From the NCBI GenBank assembly GCA_938003765.1, contig CALKYE010000232.1:1-45714 (forward strand): a stretch of 45,714 bases of DNA, given 5' to 3'. This document shows positions 25,399 through 34,105 of the stretch, in pieces. Position 1 is the first letter of the stretch, and each line of letters begins with the position of its first letter. Below the pieces are notes generated by a model. The model was not told the origin of the DNA. It did not search any database and saw only the letters and a program-made list of their open reading frames with translations. Source of the stretch: an uncultured Planctomycetia bacterium. Lineage in GTDB: Bacteria; Planctomycetota; UBA1135; GCA-002686595. A program made the position numbers and the translations under genes.

Positions 25399-25418
25399 AT
25401 GTTCTGTGAGGCGCTCGC

Positions 25419-26720
25419 TCAGCAGCCGATGCCGTAGTAGGTGAAGCCCAACGGCTCGAGCGTCTTGCGGCGGTAGATGTTGCGGCCGTCGAAGATGACC
25501 GGCGACTTCAAGCGACGCTTGACCTCGTCGAAGTCCGGGCGGCGGAACTCGTTCCACTCGGTGACCAGCACCAGCGCGTCGGCGCCGTCGAGCGCTTCCA
25601 TCGGGGTGTCGGAGTACTCGATCCGGTCGCCCAGGTGGTGGCGCTTGCACTCGGCGATGGCCTCGGGATCGCAGGCGATGACCTTCGCGCCCGCGGCCAG
25701 CAGCTCTTCCGCGATCACGACCGCCGGCGCTTCGCGCATGTCGTCGGTGTTGGGCTTGAAGGCCAGTCCCCACAGCGCGAAACGGCGCCCCGCGAGGTTC
25801 TCGCCGAAGTGCTTCTTCACCATGCGCGCGAGCAGGTGCTTCTGCTCCTCGTTCACGTCCTCGACGGCGCGCAGGATCTTGAAGTCGTAGCCGTGCTCAA
25901 CAGCGGTCCGCACGACCGCCTTGACGTCCTTGGGGAAGCACGAACCGCCGTAGCCGCAGCCCGCGAACAGGAAGCGCGAGCCGATGCGGTCGTCCGTGCC
26001 GATGCCCTTGCGGATCATGTCGACGTCCGCGCCCACCCGCGCGCAGATGCTGGCGATCTCGTTCATGAACGAGATGCGCGTCGCGAGCATGGCGTTGGCG
26101 GCGTACTTGGTCAGCTCCGCGGATTCCGGGTCCATCTGCAGGATGGGCTTGCCGGTCCGGACGAAGGGCGAGTACAGCTCGTCCATCACGTCCGCCGCGC
26201 GCTTGGAGCGTGCGCCGATGACGACGCGATCGGGCTTCATGAAGTCGTCGATCGCCGCGCCCTCCTTGAGGAACTCGGGGTTGGAGACGACGTCGAACTC
26301 GTGCTTGGTGTTCGCCGCCACCACCTCGGCCACCTTGCGCGACGTGCCCACGGGAACCGTCGACTTGTCGACGATCACGGTGTAGCCGGTCATGTGCTGA
26401 GCGACCGACTTGGCCGCGGAGAGCACGTACTTGAGGTCGGCGCTGCCGTCCTCGCCCGGGGGGGTGCCCACCGCGATGAACACGACCTGCGCCCGCGGAA
26501 TGGCCTCCTCGTACTTGGTGGTGAAGCTCAGGCGCCCGTCGTGGGCGTTGCGCTTCATGAGCTCCTCGAGCCCGGGCTCGTAGATCGTGGGGACTCCGCT
26601 GCGGAGCTTGTCGATCTTGGCCTGATCGATGTCCAGGCAGACGACCGAGTTGCCGCTCTCGGCGAAACAAGTGCCAGCTACGAGGCCGACGTAGCCGGTG
26701 CCGATGACTGCAATGCGCAT
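25419..26720 (-). CDS. ugd: UDP-glucose 6-dehydrogenase
   Basis: A 433-residue cytoplasmic enzyme making UDP-glucuronate from UDP-glucose in two NAD-dependent oxidations, for exopolysaccharide or glycan synthesis. The N-terminal NAD-binding motif is IAVIGTGYVGL; the central motif DKSTVPVGTS and NPEFLKEG are conserved; the catalytic cysteine is C261 (GGSCFPKD). The C-terminal nucleotide-sugar domain (WGLAFKPNTDDMREAP, DPEA, LVLVTEWNEF) is complete. No other polysaccharide gene is adjacent. The 268 bases upstream (26721-26988) run to the tRNA gene, with no gene seen. Confidence 0.96.
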   Translation of the reverse strand: MRIAVIGTGYVGLVAGTCFAESGNSVVCLDIDQAKIDKLRSGVPTIYEPGLEELMKRNAHDGRLSFTTKYEEAIPRAQVVFIAVGTPPGEDGSADLKYVLSAAKSVAQHMTGYTVIVDKSTVPVGTSRKVAEVVAANTKHEFDVVSNPEFLKEGAAIDDFMKPDRVVIGARSKRAADVMDELYSPFVRTGKPILQMDPESAELTKYAANAMLATRISFMNEIASICARVGADVDMIRKGIGTDDRIGSRFLFAGCGYGGSCFPKDVKAVVRTAVEHGYDFKILRAVEDVNEEQKHLLARMVKKHFGENLAGRRFALWGLAFKPNTDDMREAPAVVIAEELLAAGAKVIACDPEAIAECKRHHLGDRIEYSDTPMEALDGADALVLVTEWNEFRRPDFDEVKRRLKSPVIFDGRNIYRRKTLEPLGFTYYGIGC

Positions 26721-26988
26721 GAGGGGGTGGGGAACGAAGGTGGAGGTTCGAATGGCGCGCGAGCCAGGCGTCGACCGTCGGGAACGGTCAGGCGCGAGCT
26801 GATCCGGTGCGGGGGCGCCGGATCGATCGGCTCCGTGGTCTGCGCCAGTGGCGGGATTCCTGCGGGCCTTTCGGTCGCCGCGCAGGCGCAGGTGGAGTCG
26901 GAGGGCGGAGCAAGATACCTTCGAACCCGCAGCCTGGAACGCGGCAGGCGTCGTCGCCGGCGCTCTCGCAGGGCTGGTCGGCGACCGC

Positions 26989-27061
26989 GGGCGATTAACT
27001 CAGCGGCTAGAGTGCGTCCCTTACAAGGACGAAGTCGGGGGTTCGAATCCCTCATCGCCCA
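26989..27061 (+). tRNA. tRNA-Val (anticodon UAC)
   Basis: The 73 bases fold into a standard cloverleaf. The acceptor stem GGGCGAT/ATCGCCC is perfect, the D-stem is ACTC/GAGT, the anticodon stem CGTCC/GGACG closes the loop CTTACAA (anticodon TAC), and the T-arm is GGGGG/CCCTC around TTCGAAT. The discriminator is A; the CCA end is not encoded (next bases CCC). Positions 27021-27061 are also the antisense of the downstream methyltransferase's C-terminal codons. Confidence 0.95.
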
Positions 27062-28277
27062 CCCCGCCGGGCTCGACGAGGAGCGCGACGTGAGTGCTCT
27101 CCAGCCGCGCGACGAGCACGACGCCGCGCCGCTGACCGCGACCCCTGAAGCGCCGCTCGAGCTCCTCCGCTGGCAAGGGATGTCCGCGCTTGAGCACCTG
27201 GATCGGGCCCACGTCCGCCGCGGCCAGCATTCGCCGGACGTGCTTGGGATCGGCAGGGCAGCTTGCGAGGACTCGCCAGGCTCGGCCGAGTGGCGCGCGC
27301 GGCGGTCGCTGGCCTCCGAGGTACGCGCATCGGGGCCCGAGCGGGCTGAGCCCCTCCGCCTCCGCGTAGGCCTCGAGCAGCCCGCTGCGGACCAGAGCTG
27401 GGTCCGGATCAACGACCCAGGAGATTTCTGAAACTTCCTGGAGGGGTGCGGACACAACCGACCCAGGCCGGGCGCTCCAGCGCCGTGCGCGACCCGTGGC
27501 GTCCAACGTCACGACCTCGCGCTCACCGGCCTCGGCCCTCGGGCCGGCGAGCGTCCCCACCCACAGATTCACTTCACAGAGCTCCCCCTCCGCGCTGACC
27601 CACTCCCACGAGTGAGGGCGCTGCTCGATCCACGAGGTCGGGCAGAGTGCGATGTCAAACCCCGCTGGCAACTTGATGCACGCCCCACGCGTTCGCGTCA
27701 GCGCGAGCGCAAGCTGCTCGGGCGATGGCGACCACGCGCGCGGGTCGAGGCTCCGCGCGTCTGCGGCGCTCGATCCGGCGGCTCTGCGGTCGGGGTCCGC
27801 CAATAAGAGGCACTCGCGAGAGGCTGGGAGGGCGGCGTCTCCTACGAACACGCAATGTGCCGTGGGGCTCGCGGAGAGGTTCGCGCGAGCGCACTGCGCA
27901 TGCAGCGGATCGCGGTCGCTCGCGAGCACCCGCAGCCCCGCAAGCGACAGCTCGAGCGCGTCCGACCCCAGCCCGCACGTCACGTCGTGCACGGCTGCTT
28001 CCTGCGCCGACGCGGCGATGCGTCGAGCCCGCTCGCGCGCGACGACCTCGCGGGTGGCCTGCTCCAGACCCTTGCGCGTGAGCCAGCGCATCCGGCCGCT
28101 CGGGAAGCGCGGCAGCGCCTTGCGCCGCAACTCGTACAGCTCCGCTGCGCGTTGCGCGGCCGACGCCGGCAGGCGTTTGCGCAGCGAGCTGATGACTTCC
28201 AACGGCGTCAGGCCGGGTTCGAGCTCCTCCAGCGCCCGCTCGAGCTCGTCCCAGTCCTGTTCGCCCTCAGGTGCCAC
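27021..28277 (-). CDS. Class I SAM methyltransferase with THUMP-like C-terminal domain
   Basis: A 418-residue protein with a GTG start at 28277 (VAPEGEQDWDELERALEELE). A helical N-terminal part precedes the SAM-binding motif HDVTCGLGSDALEL and a DPDRR segment, both typical of the family with a C-terminal THUMP-like domain, here LKRGHPLPAEELERRF near the end. Such proteins are putative RNA methyltransferases. The last residues (DEGFEPPTSSL) are the antisense reading of the tRNA-Val gene, so the ORF continues 41 bases into it before a stop. A frame extension above 28277 (to 30434) is a shadow of the regulator gene. The start could be a little further upstream. Confidence 0.82.
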   Translation of the reverse strand: MAPEGEQDWDELERALEELEPGLTPLEVISSLRKRLPASAAQRAAELYELRRKALPRFPSGRMRWLTRKGLEQATREVVARERARRIAASAQEAAVHDVTCGLGSDALELSLAGLRVLASDRDPLHAQCARANLSASPTAHCVFVGDAALPASRECLLLADPDRRAAGSSAADARSLDPRAWSPSPEQLALALTRTRGACIKLPAGFDIALCPTSWIEQRPHSWEWVSAEGELCEVNLWVGTLAGPRAEAGEREVVTLDATGRARRWSARPGSVVSAPLQEVSEISWVVDPDPALVRSGLLEAYAEAEGLSPLGPRCAYLGGQRPPRAPLGRAWRVLASCPADPKHVRRMLAAADVGPIQVLKRGHPLPAEELERRFRGRGQRRGVVLVARLESTHVALLVEPGGVGDEGFEPPTSSL

Positions 28278-28475
28278 GTTGGCGGTTGGGTATACCGTCC
28301 GTCGGCGCCTCACGACACAAAGCTCGCCCCCGAGGTCGCCAGGGGAGAGCGTCCCGAAAACGGGACGAAGCGCAGACCTCGGAACAGTTTTCCGTGCCCT
28401 ACGCCGATCCATGGCCCGGTTGGGTCCCTGTCCCGCCGCCGAAGAGGGCGGCTCACTCTCCTGGGGAGGAATCGA

Positions 28476-30428
28476 GTGACACACGTTTTGGTTGTCGATG
28501 GCGAGTCTGCAACGCGTCTGGTCCTTCAGAGCCGGCTCCGCGAGAGCGGCTACGAGGTGACCGCGGTCGAGACGGGCGCGCAGGCCTTGACGGCGCTGCG
28601 CGAACGGCGCTTCGACCTGATCCTGATCGACGCGGCCGCTGGCGCCGGGTTGGGAGGCGTCGAGCTCTGCCGACGCATCAAGCAGGTGCGACCGAGCCTG
28701 GAGATCCCCACGATCCTGTTGCACAAGGGCTCTTCGCGTGAGGACGCGGTGCGCGCCTTCGACGCCGGGTGCGACGCCTATCTGACGAAGGCGGACATGC
28801 CGGTGCTCGAGCCCGTGCTGCGCGGCTTCGCCCGGGCCAAGCACGTGTTCGACGAGCTGCGCGTGCGAACCCATGTGCTCGAACAGCAGGTTCAGCGCAT
28901 GAACTCCGAGCGCAACGGCCATGCTCCGGCCGAGTCGGAGTCGACCAACGGCGCCGTCGGCGCGGCCAACGTCTGGCGCGACATCGCGATCGCGAAGCCT
29001 GACGGCGTGCTGCTCGTGGACGACGAAGGGCTCGTTCGCATGAGCGACCGCGGGGCCCAGGAGCTCTTCGGCTGCGTGCTCGACGGGCGCGCACTCGGCA
29101 CCCTCGCGCCGTCGAGCGGTCTCGAGGCGTTCGTCCGCGACGTCCACTCCGAGCAGCGCGAGGGTCTGCGCTTCGATCTGCCCGGGAAGCAAAATCGCTT
29201 GCCGCGCTCGCTCCTGGCCTCGGTCGCGCCGATCGTGACCCGTCCCGGCGAGGTCGAGCACGGCCTGCGCGTCGTGATCCTCCTCGACGTGGCGCGTCGC
29301 CGCCTGGCGACCGAGCTCATCGGGCTCCAGGAGTACACGCTCCCGCGCGCCGAAGTCGCCGTCCTGCGACAGGCCGCGCGCTTCGCCTACGGATCGTCCA
29401 ACCTCGTCGGACCGGGCGCGGCCATGACGCGCATCCGCGAGCGCGTCCGCGATCTCGGACCTTCGAACTCGCACGTGCTGCTGCAGGGCCCGGTGGGCAG
29501 CGGTCGTCAGCACGTCGCCCGCGCGCTGCACTTCGGCGCCGAGCACAACGGTCCGTTCCTTCCGATCTCCTGCGCGGGTCTGACCCCCGAGCACCTCGAG
29601 GCCGAGCTGTTCGGCCAGGTCAAGGGCGCCTTCGCGGACGCCGTCGTCGATCGACCGGGCGCTCTCCAGCGCGCCGGGCGCGGCACGGTGTACCTCGCCG
29701 ACGTCGAGAAGCTGCCCCCGGCGCTGCAGGTCAAGCTGCTGCGCGCCCTGCGGGACCGCGCGGTCGTGCGCGCCGGCGCTGAGCGCTCCGAGCCGATCGA
29801 GGCTCGCGTGATCGCTTCCACCAGCGCCGACCTCACCGAGTGCGTCGACCGCGGCGACTTCGAAGCGGAACTGGCGAGCCTGTTCGCGCAACGCATCGTC
29901 CTGCCCGCGCTGCGCGAGCGGCCGGAAGACCTGCGCGCGCTGACCGAGCACTTCCTGCGCATGTTCGGCAGCGATCGTCCGCAGCTCACTGTCTCCGCTG
30001 AGGCGCTGGCTGCGATCGAATCGCACAACTGGCCGGGGAACGTGCAGGAGCTGCGAGCCTGTGTCGAGCGCGCTTGCCGCGCCAGCGACAACGACTTGAT
30101 CCAGTTCGAGCACCTGCCGCCGGCGCTGCGCGACCTGAACCTCGAGTTCGCGGTGCGCGAGCTGACCCCTGCGGCCAGTCCGTTGCACATCGTCTCGGGC
30201 GTCGCGGGAGCGCACGACGATCACGCGCACAGTGCTCGCAACGGCTCGCGGGCCCGCGCGCCGGGCGAGGTGGGTCACGACGACCCGATCAACCTCGACC
30301 ACTACGAGATGAAGTGCCTCGAGCGTGCGCTCGCAGCCACCGGCGGCGACAAGCTGGCCGCGGCGCGCATGCTGAAGGTCGGCAAGAGCACGCTGTACCG
30401 CAAGCTCAAGCGCTACAACATCGCCTGA
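28476..30428 (+). CDS. REC-PAS-AAA-Fis regulator with degenerate ATPase (pseudo-sigma-54 activator)
   Basis: A 650-residue regulator, GTG start at 28476 preceded by GGGGAGGA. Domains: receiver (residues 1-125) with D52 as phosphoacceptor, but the acidic pair DD reads D8-G9; PAS-like (about 170-290); sigma-54-type AAA (about 310-560); Fis helix-turn-helix (about 610-650, ending LYRKLKRYNIA). The ATPase is broken in every key motif: Walker A GPVGSGRQ (R344 in place of lysine), Walker B VYLADV (A408, D409 for D-E), GAFADA (384-389) for GAFTGA, and the R-finger region reads FEAELASLF. It therefore probably cannot open sigma-54 promoters, but may still bind DNA. It is divergent from the methyltransferase gene. 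Confidence 0.88.
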   Translation: MTHVLVVDGESATRLVLQSRLRESGYEVTAVETGAQALTALRERRFDLILIDAAAGAGLGGVELCRRIKQVRPSLEIPTILLHKGSSREDAVRAFDAGCDAYLTKADMPVLEPVLRGFARAKHVFDELRVRTHVLEQQVQRMNSERNGHAPAESESTNGAVGAANVWRDIAIAKPDGVLLVDDEGLVRMSDRGAQELFGCVLDGRALGTLAPSSGLEAFVRDVHSEQREGLRFDLPGKQNRLPRSLLASVAPIVTRPGEVEHGLRVVILLDVARRRLATELIGLQEYTLPRAEVAVLRQAARFAYGSSNLVGPGAAMTRIRERVRDLGPSNSHVLLQGPVGSGRQHVARALHFGAEHNGPFLPISCAGLTPEHLEAELFGQVKGAFADAVVDRPGALQRAGRGTVYLADVEKLPPALQVKLLRALRDRAVVRAGAERSEPIEARVIASTSADLTECVDRGDFEAELASLFAQRIVLPALRERPEDLRALTEHFLRMFGSDRPQLTVSAEALAAIESHNWPGNVQELRACVERACRASDNDLIQFEHLPPALRDLNLEFAVRELTPAASPLHIVSGVAGAHDDHAHSARNGSRARAPGEVGHDDPINLDHYEMKCLERALAATGGDKLAAARMLKVGKSTLYRKLKRYNIA

Positions 30429-30478
30429 GTTCACTCGCGGCAGCTCCCGCGCGCAGCAGGAGCTCCGCAGTCGACAAC

Positions 30479-30522
30479 CGACGCCCGCCCGGCGATGCTG
30501 CCGCGGCGGGCGTCGCTCTTTT
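30479..30522 (+). terminator. Rho-independent terminator of the regulator gene
   Basis: An 11-bp stem (30479-30489 / 30505-30515) extended by an inner 4-bp stem (30490-30493 / 30500-30503) is followed by CTCTTTT (30516-30522). It lies 50 bases after the regulator stop and before the sulfatase. Confidence 0.85.
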
Positions 30523-30547
30523 CCGAGCGCGCGCGCTGAACCTTCGC

Positions 30548-32014
30548 ATGCCCGCGCGTCCGTGGACTTGGTTGATCCTGTTCGCCGCGGCCGTCCTTGC
30601 CTGCGCGAGACCGCAGGCGCCGGGACGGCCGCCGAACTTCGTGCTGATCGTGGCCGACGACCAGCGCTTCGACGCGCTCTCGGTGGTCCAGCGCGAGCAA
30701 GCCGAACGCGCGCGATTTCCGTGGCTGCGAACTGAAGCGGTCGATCGCCTGGCGCGCGAGGGCGTGCGGCTGCGCAACGCGTTCGTGGTGAACTCCCTGT
30801 GCTCGCCCAGCCGCGCGAGCATCCTCACCGGACGCTACCCGCACGACGTCGGCGTGCTCGACAACCACACCGCGTTTCCGGCGGACACGCCGACCTTCGC
30901 GCACGCGCTCGCGGAGCGCGGGTACCGCACCGGCTACTTCGGCAAGTGGCACATGGGGCGACAGTCGGGTCCGCGCCCGGGCTTCGCGCACAGTGCGAGC
31001 TACCTCGGCCACGGCGAGTACTTCGACTGCGAATTCGAGGTCGACGGCGTTTCCACGCCGACGCAAGGTTGGGTTGACGACGTGAGCGTGCAGTTCGCGG
31101 AGCGCTTTCTGCGCGCCGACGCTGAACAGCCGTTCCTGGTCGTGCTCGGCCTCAAGTCGGGCCACTCGCCGTTCGAGCCGCCGGACTCCTGGCGCGGCGC
31201 GTACGCGAGTGAGACTCCGCGCGCGGTCCCCAACCTCGATGCGCCCTCGATCTACTCGAAGTCGCGAACGACGAACGCGCAGCGCGCAGCGCGTCGTCGA
31301 CGGCAAGGACGCGACGGCAATGGCGCGGATCTGGACGTCGCGCGCGATCTCGACCAGGGCTACTTCGAAACGCTGAGCGCCGCCGACGAGGCCATCGGGA
31401 AGCTGCTGGCGCTGTTGGACGAGCTCAACCTCACGCGCGACACGGTGGTCGTGTTCACCAGCGACAACGGCATGTACTTCGGCGAGCACGGCCTGCGCGA
31501 CAAGCGCACGGCGTACGAGGAGAGCATCCGTACGCCGCTGATCGTGCGCTATCCGCGCCGGCTCCCCGCGGGCGTCGTGCGCGACGAACTCGCGCTGAGC
31601 ATCGACATCGCGCCGACGCTGCTCGACTTCGCTGGAGCTCGGCCGCAGCCCGAGCAACACGGCCGCAGTCTGCGCCCGGTCCTCGAGGCGTCGGCGAGCG
31701 CGACCGGCCCGCTCGACGGTTGGCGCGACGCGTTCTTCTACGCCTACGCGGCCGAGCGCGGCTCGCTCGCGCCGAGCGTGACGGCGCTTCGCACACGGCG
31801 GCACAAGCTCGTCGTGTACCCCGGCCACCCCGAGTGGACCGAGCTGTTCGATCTCGTCGAGGATCCGTACGAGACGCACAACCTCGCGGAGCTTGCGGAG
31901 CGCGCTGAGCTGCGTGCAGCGCTCGCAGCGGAGCGCGATCGGCTGGCGAGCGAGCTGCGCTTCCCCGAGCTCTCGTCGGAATCCGAACCCTTCGACGAGT
32001 CGGACGACGAGTGA
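30548..32014 (+). CDS. Formylglycine-dependent sulfatase, lipoprotein
   Basis: A 488-residue type I sulfatase that hydrolyses sulfate esters, probably of sulfated polysaccharides. The active-site motif is CSPSR (C85, to be converted to formylglycine), followed by ASILTGRYPHDVG; metal-site residues lie in FVLIVADDQRFDAL near the start and FTSDNGMYFGEHG later. A signal segment ends at a lipobox-like cysteine C19 (AAAVLAC), so it is probably anchored on the outer or inner membrane. It carries an acidic C-terminal tail. The ATG at 30548 fits the signal; upstream in-frame sequence is shadow. No formylglycine-generating enzyme is nearby. Confidence 0.92.
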   Translation: MPARPWTWLILFAAAVLACARPQAPGRPPNFVLIVADDQRFDALSVVQREQAERARFPWLRTEAVDRLAREGVRLRNAFVVNSLCSPSRASILTGRYPHDVGVLDNHTAFPADTPTFAHALAERGYRTGYFGKWHMGRQSGPRPGFAHSASYLGHGEYFDCEFEVDGVSTPTQGWVDDVSVQFAERFLRADAEQPFLVVLGLKSGHSPFEPPDSWRGAYASETPRAVPNLDAPSIYSKSRTTNAQRAARRRRQGRDGNGADLDVARDLDQGYFETLSAADEAIGKLLALLDELNLTRDTVVVFTSDNGMYFGEHGLRDKRTAYEESIRTPLIVRYPRRLPAGVVRDELALSIDIAPTLLDFAGARPQPEQHGRSLRPVLEASASATGPLDGWRDAFFYAYAAERGSLAPSVTALRTRRHKLVVYPGHPEWTELFDLVEDPYETHNLAELAERAELRAALAAERDRLASELRFPELSSESEPFDESDDE

Positions 32015-32042
32015 CCGCTCTCTCGGCGCGCAGCGTTCGACG

Positions 32043-34028
32043 CTAGCGCACGGGCACGCGCACGGAAGCCTCCGCGCTCGCCGTGCTGAACAACGACTCG
32101 CCCACGGCGCCTGGGTTGCGCAACACCGCCTGGATCTCCGCTCCGTTCAGCTCGGGCGGGACGGAGCACTCGAGCAGGCGGATGGTGCGATCGCCGGTGT
32201 GGAACAACATCAGCGAACTGCGCGCGACGATGTTGGCGACGCGCTCCCACTGACCGTTCGGACGCAGGCTCCACAACCTTCCATCCGACGCCAGCGCCTG
32301 CACGCGCAGGTCGACCAACTGCGGGTAGCTGCGGTGCGCGACGTCGATCTTCAGTTGGCGCTCGTCGATTTGCGCGGACACGTGCGGCGTGAGCCCGAGG
32401 TCGACTCGCCGCAGCAGTCGGAAGTGGTTCCGCGGGAACACGCCGGGTCGCGACCCTTCGCCCACGACCGGCACCGTGATCAGCTCGAAGTCGCCGAGGT
32501 ACGAGCGCAGGTGCAGGGCGCGCTGCTGCTTCTCGCGCAACAGGTCGAGCGACTGCACCCACTCGGCCGCGACGTCCTGCGCAGTGGGGGAGAGCTCGCC
32601 GAAGCGCAGCGATGGCAGCACGTACTCGGGCTTCGCCGCGAGCGCTTCCAGCACGTCCGCGCGCGTCACACCTTCCCACGGCCGCGTGCGCGCCTCTCCG
32701 GGCGACGGCGCCGCGCGGCCGAGCGGATCGATCACGCGCCGTTGCGTCAGGTAGCCGATCGCGCCGGGCCAAGGCGTGAGGATGGCGTGGTCGACGTCGA
32801 TGTTGTCGCGCAGGAACAGCCCGATCTCGCGCAGCCGCTCCGTCGCGAGGATCTCCTCGGCGAGTCCGACGCGGCCCAGCTCTTCGACGTAGCCGTAGCG
32901 CGACTGCGTGTGCGGCGTCATCCACGCGCGGTGCAGCGCTTCGGCCGGGAGCGGGCCGATGTCGCCGGGGAACTTGCTCGCGAGCGCCGAAGCGCCGAGG
33001 CCCGCGATGAACAGCACCCAGGTCGCCTGGGGCCAGATGCGGCGCTGGGAGTCGAGCGCGATCTGCATCGCCTCCTGCACGGCGACCAGCAGCACGGCCA
33101 CGATCGGCGCCATGGCTTCGCTGAACGGCAGGAAGCCTCCGCCGCTCAGCGCGACGGCGACGGACCAAACCAGCGTCAACACGCAGGCGCGGATGCCGAC
33201 GCCGCTCAGCGAGCGCCGCAGCCAGTACCACAGCGGAAAGACGAACAGCGCGCCGCTCCCGGAGGTCAGCACGAAGTCCATCAGGTACAGCGAGCCCTCG
33301 CGCAGCGAGCGCGGGCGCAGCTCGAGCAGTTGCGTGAACCAAGTCGAGGTCCAGTGACCCGTCGCCTGCCAGCGCAGCACGCTCGTCGCCGCCGCTGCGG
33401 CGATGGGCGCGGCTAGTGCGAGCCACAAGGTCGGACGACGCGGCGCGTCGGGGTTGCGGCGCTCGAGCACGCGCCTCACGCATTCGATCGCGAGCAACGA
33501 CAACGCGAACAGCAAGCCCTGCGGCCGCGCCGTCGCCGCCAAGCCCAGCGCAACGCCGAGCGGCGCGCGCCAGCCGCGTTCGTAGGCCAGGAAGCTGAAC
33601 GTGATGAGCAGTCCGACGGTCGCCGTCTCGATTCCACTCAGCGCTGAAGCGGCCACCGAGCCCGACACGACGAACAGCAGCGGCGCGATCACTCCCGCGA
33701 GCCGGCCCGGACTGAACTGCGCCAGCGTGAACGCGCACAGCAGCGCCGAGATCATGCACACGCCCTGGCAGACGCGATGCACCGGCAAGTAGAGGCGCTC
33801 GACGGCGCCGGAGAGCGCGATCCACAGCAGCGACGGATAGCTCTCCACGCCGAGCACTCCCTCGCTCCACACCAGCTCGCCCGTCTGCGCGAAGTTGCGC
33901 CCGATGCGGAACGCCACGTACGCGATGTCGTAGGGCGGCGCGATCTCGCCGCCAGCGCTCTTGTGCACCGCCAGCGCGTGACCGAGCAGGATGGCGAGCG
34001 CCACGAACAGCGCCGTGGTGCGATTCAA
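32043..34028 (-). CDS. GT-C-like polytopic membrane glycosyltransferase
   Basis: A 661-residue protein with a hydrophobic first segment and about ten further membrane helices in the first 400 residues, then a soluble, mixed domain. The first loop reads PYDIAYVAFRIGRNFAQTG and continues to VEGYPSLLW-like VESYPSLLW, which resembles the DDAYISFRYARNL/EGYTNPLW loop of GT-C arabino- and mannosyltransferases that use lipid-linked sugars. This places it with the GT-C fold, probably in cell-surface glycan synthesis. The aspartate of the loop is kept as one residue (YD). Last gene of the desulfurase-thiI operon, 77 bases after thiI; no functional link is obvious. Confidence 0.68.
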   Translation of the reverse strand: MNRTTALFVALAILLGHALAVHKSAGGEIAPPYDIAYVAFRIGRNFAQTGELVWSEGVLGVESYPSLLWIALSGAVERLYLPVHRVCQGVCMISALLCAFTLAQFSPGRLAGVIAPLLFVVSGSVAASALSGIETATVGLLITFSFLAYERGWRAPLGVALGLAATARPQGLLFALSLLAIECVRRVLERRNPDAPRRPTLWLALAAPIAAAAATSVLRWQATGHWTSTWFTQLLELRPRSLREGSLYLMDFVLTSGSGALFVFPLWYWLRRSLSGVGIRACVLTLVWSVAVALSGGGFLPFSEAMAPIVAVLLVAVQEAMQIALDSQRRIWPQATWVLFIAGLGASALASKFPGDIGPLPAEALHRAWMTPHTQSRYGYVEELGRVGLAEEILATERLREIGLFLRDNIDVDHAILTPWPGAIGYLTQRRVIDPLGRAAPSPGEARTRPWEGVTRADVLEALAAKPEYVLPSLRFGELSPTAQDVAAEWVQSLDLLREKQQRALHLRSYLGDFELITVPVVGEGSRPGVFPRNHFRLLRRVDLGLTPHVSAQIDERQLKIDVAHRSYPQLVDLRVQALASDGRLWSLRPNGQWERVANIVARSSLMLFHTGDRTIRLLECSVPPELNGAEIQAVLRNPGAVGESLFSTASAEASVRVPVR

Positions 34029-34105
34029 CGCGAGCCCTCCGCGCGGATGCGTGCGTTCGATTGGCGGCCGGGGCTCACGCGTTCAACGTAGCTCGACCGA
34101 GCGCG

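Noticed and set aside
28278..30434. N-terminal extension of the methyltransferase frame
   Set aside because: It is antisense to the regulator gene and has no domain; the methyltransferase start at 28277 fits the family.
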